Of a DNA stretch of 64,000 bases, positions 61,904 through 64,000 are shown piece after piece (the stretch's first letter is position 1; every line of letters begins with the position of its first letter). Location: positions 248,001-312,000 of the forward strand of contig JACQZP010000026.1 of assembly GCA_016213825.1 (NCBI GenBank), written 5' to 3'. The position numbers were made by a program, and so were the translations under genes. The notes below the pieces were generated by a model. It ran no database searches. It was not told where the DNA came from and saw nothing but the letters and a program-made list of their open reading frames with translations. Source of the DNA: Acetobacterium woodii (GTDB lineage: Bacteria > Bacillota > Clostridia > Eubacteriales > Eubacteriaceae).

Positions 61904-62797
61904 ATGGATTTCAGAAAATTGGAGTATTTTATTGCGGCGGTTGAGCAGGGCAGTTTTACCAAAGCGGCTCAGGAATGCTTTGTCTCCCAGACGGCCATGA
62001 GCCAGCAGATGGCCGCCATGGAGCAGGAACTGGATTTTCCGCTGTTTGACCGCTCCGGATATCGGCCTATCTTGACGCTGGCAGGCAAAGCTTTTTATGA
62101 AAGCAGCAAGGCCATTGTAGATTCTTATGAAAAGGCGGTTAAACAAGCCAAGGCACTAAAGCATGAAACGGCTGGCTCCCTTAGAATTGGTATTTCCGGT
62201 CCGGTTGAAAAGCGCTTTCTGCCGGAGATCTTGAGTAAGTTTGTCGCCAGTTATCCCGAAGTGAATCTGGAACTGCTGGAGCTCAGTTTCAGAAAGCTGG
62301 CTGAGAAAATAAGAGGTGGTGAGATTGACATCATGTTTGGGCTGGCCGATGAAATTGAAACGTATTCGCAAATTGAGATTACAACCTTGTTTACCAGTAC
62401 CTTGTGCGTGATTGTGTCAACCAGCCATCCCTGGCATGATCGTTTTGAAATCTATGGCAACGAATTGAAATCTGAAAAACTGATCATTTTTTCAAAAATC
62501 TATGGTCCCAAATATCATGACTCTTTTTTCAGGGGCTGTGAGCTGGACGGTTTTGAACCGAATGTTATCAAAGAGGTTGACAATTTTGATGAAATGATTT
62601 TATTGGTCAGTGCCAATAAAGGGATTGCTATTATTTCTGAGGAAGTGTTGACCGAAGCCTTCGGCATTCACAAAATAAAACTGATCGAAACCCATCATCA
62701 TTCCGAATTCTGCATGGCCCGAAATAAGAATGAGATTAATCCTTTGATTGATGAATTTATGCAATTGATTATCAAAAAAGACGTAAACCATAAGTAA
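61904..62797 (+). CDS. LysR-family transcriptional regulator
   Basis: 297 residues from ATG 61904 after GAGGTGG; a longer ATT/TTG-type frame to 61859 is unlikely. Winged HTH (MDFRKLEYFIAAVEQGSF, TQTAMSQQMAAMEQELD-like) with the LysR domain, then an effector domain (~90-290). Same direction as the diguanylate cyclase before and the NmrA-type reductase 100 bases after, which may be its target. Effector unknown. Confidence 0.88.
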   Translation: MDFRKLEYFIAAVEQGSFTKAAQECFVSQTAMSQQMAAMEQELDFPLFDRSGYRPILTLAGKAFYESSKAIVDSYEKAVKQAKALKHETAGSLRIGISGPVEKRFLPEILSKFVASYPEVNLELLELSFRKLAEKIRGGEIDIMFGLADEIETYSQIEITTLFTSTLCVIVSTSHPWHDRFEIYGNELKSEKLIIFSKIYGPKYHDSFFRGCELDGFEPNVIKEVDNFDEMILLVSANKGIAIISEEVLTEAFGIHKIKLIETHHHSEFCMARNKNEINPLIDEFMQLIIKKDVNHK

Positions 62798-62896
62798 ACC
62801 TGATCATCATCTTTGCCTCTTTGAATTATCTTTTTGGACAGAGATTCGTTATACTTGTTTTAGTTAGATAAATAACAAACAAGGAGAAACGAATTA

Positions 62897-63841
62897 ATGG
62901 GAAAAATAATAATGACCGGTGTAGACGGAAATTTTGGCGGTTATTCTGCGCGCAGTATTTTAAAAAAAGTGCCGAAAGACCAGCTGATCTTTACAACCCC
63001 GAACCAGGAAATGATTAAAAAATTTCAAGAGCAGGGTGTTGATACACGCTATGCCGATATCTTTAATAAAGAAACTTTATTAAAGGCTTTTGACGGCGGT
63101 GAGGTGCTGCTGCTCATCTCCATGCCTTTTGTTGGTGAACGAAGAGTAACCGCCCACAAAACAGCAATTGATGCCGCTGTCGAAGTCGGTGTAAAAAAAA
63201 TCGTGTATACTTCGATTGTCGGTGCCGGTGAAGAAGACTGCGACACCTATGAGGTTGCGGATCATAAAGTAACTGAAGCTTACTTGAAAAGCCTGGATAT
63301 AGACTATATTATTTTACGGGATTCACAGTATGCGGAAGCGATGGTGTCGGTGTTTGAACAAAGTGCCGCTGAAAATGGCGTAATGGCCAACAACATGGGC
63401 AATGGGCATATGGCTTTTATTTCACGGGATGATTGTGCCGAAGCCGCCGCCTGTGTGGCAGCAGGAGCCGGAGAAAACAATTCCATTTATGATATCAGCG
63501 GATCGGAAGCGATGACGATTAGCGAATTCTGTAAAATCGGCAGTGAAGTAACCGGCAAGCAAGTCAGTTATCAGGAATTGTCTGATGACGAGATGTATGC
63601 CTTTTTCGATTCCATTGGGGTGCCGAGAAATACCGAAGGGGAATGGGCCGAAGCGGCTAAAAACTTCCCATACTGTTCAGATGGGATGGTAACTTTTGGC
63701 CGGGCTCTGCGGCTGGAGCAGATGAACGCCTGTTCCAATCATTTTGAAATGCTCACTGGCAGAAAACCATTATCGGTACGAGAAGTTTTTGAGGATCTGG
63801 AAAATCACCGAATTGGTAGCCGAACCTCAACTGAAAATTAA
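62897..63841 (+). CDS. NmrA/SDR-type NAD(P)-binding oxidoreductase
   Basis: 314 residues with RBS AAGGAG. N-terminal nucleotide motif TGVDGNFGG (GxxGxxG) after MGKIIM, then VYTSIVGAGEEDCDTYEVADHKVTEAYLKS, as in QorB/NmrA-like atypical short-chain dehydrogenases that bind NADPH. The catalytic YxxxK is not clear. Role may be quinone or flavin reduction or redox sensing. The upstream LysR gene is its probable regulator, by position. Confidence 0.82.
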   Translation: MGKIIMTGVDGNFGGYSARSILKKVPKDQLIFTTPNQEMIKKFQEQGVDTRYADIFNKETLLKAFDGGEVLLLISMPFVGERRVTAHKTAIDAAVEVGVKKIVYTSIVGAGEEDCDTYEVADHKVTEAYLKSLDIDYIILRDSQYAEAMVSVFEQSAAENGVMANNMGNGHMAFISRDDCAEAAACVAAGAGENNSIYDISGSEAMTISEFCKIGSEVTGKQVSYQELSDDEMYAFFDSIGVPRNTEGEWAEAAKNFPYCSDGMVTFGRALRLEQMNACSNHFEMLTGRKPLSVREVFEDLENHRIGSRTSTEN

Positions 63842-63857
63842 CAAAGCAAGTAAAGAT

Positions 63858-63895
63858 AAAAACAGCATCACCAAATTTTGGAGATGCTGTTTTTG
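63858..63895 (+). terminator. Rho-independent terminator
   Basis: AAAACAGCATC pairs with GATGCTGTTTT; followed by T run. Beyond it (63896-64000) only a small GCGGT/ACCGC hairpin near 63933-63961 is seen. Confidence 0.8.
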
Positions 63896-64000
63896 TTTGT
63901 CTTTATAAAAGGAATACAAATGATTTCTTATTGCGGTGCATTTCGCAATAAAATACCGCAGGACAAAAACAATTGAAACATCATGTCGTCCTGGAGCATC

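Noticed and set aside
63905-64000. 18-codon ORF at the right edge (ATG near 63920)
   Set aside because: It overlaps a GCGGT/ACCGC hairpin, ends quickly and has no family or coupling to support it.
1-64000. CRISPR array, tRNA or rRNA genes, phage or complete insertion sequence
   Set aside because: No regular direct-repeat array, no tRNA cloverleaf or rRNA-like stretch and no transposase or integrase frame was found in reading the window.

Overview
The window reads as chromosome of an anaerobic, acetogenic Firmicute, most probably Acetobacterium or a close relative. The main reasons are a complete five-gene caffeate-respiration operon (carABCDE order: CoA transferase, acyl-CoA synthetase, acyl-CoA dehydrogenase, EtfB, ferredoxin-fused EtfA), a Ni-CO dehydrogenase (cooS) with its ferredoxin, strong AAGGAGG ribosome sites, frequent TTG/GTG starts and low-to-moderate GC. 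No rRNA, tRNA, CRISPR array, complete insertion sequence or phage was seen. Species identity is inferred, not shown.

Layout. 1-3.1 kb: tail of a secreted protein, an ECF sigma factor with a coupled small membrane protein, a MITE-like palindromic element, then a bactofilin-like membrane protein. 3.1-26.9 kb: a signalling island with four methyl-accepting chemotaxis proteins (one is a decayed copy), a binding-protein lipoprotein paired with a GGDEF/EAL protein, a PdxA-family dehydrogenase and two tandem membrane GGDEF-EAL proteins. 27-29.5 kb: an osmoprotectant ABC transporter. 29.6-33.4 kb: a CPBP protease with an XRE regulator, and a CorC-type CBS transporter behind a leader with a small ORF and attenuator-like hairpin. 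33.5-35 kb: cupin and D-2-hydroxyacid dehydrogenase.

35-39 kb: a fluoride-response locus. Two divergent fluoride riboswitches lie back to back. One precedes a crcB pair; the other precedes a dynamin-like GTPase, which is unexpected. A stand-alone GshF-type ATP-grasp ligase follows. 39-41 kb: a LysR regulator divergent from a small siroheme/4Fe-4S sulfite-reductase-like protein.

41.3-46.1 kb: a CODH module with a V4R-PAS-AAA sigma-54 activator, repeated upstream activator sites, a terminator, a -24/-12 promoter, ferredoxin, cooS and a previously uncalled 55-residue zinc-ribbon-like protein overlapping cooS. 46.5-53.9 kb: a DUF2252 protein and a four-gene set resembling the late staphyloxanthin pathway (two CrtI-type desaturases, glycosyltransferase, CrtO-type acyltransferase) with a convergent PadR regulator. 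54-60.6 kb: the caffeate operon. 60.7-63.9 kb: a diguanylate cyclase, a LysR regulator and an NmrA-type reductase.

The strongest candidates for something undescribed are the fluoride riboswitch on a dynamin-like gene, the self-contained sigma-54/V4R circuit controlling cooS, and the anaerobe's staphyloxanthin-like lipid/pigment cluster whose first enzyme carries a six-cysteine C-terminal extension.
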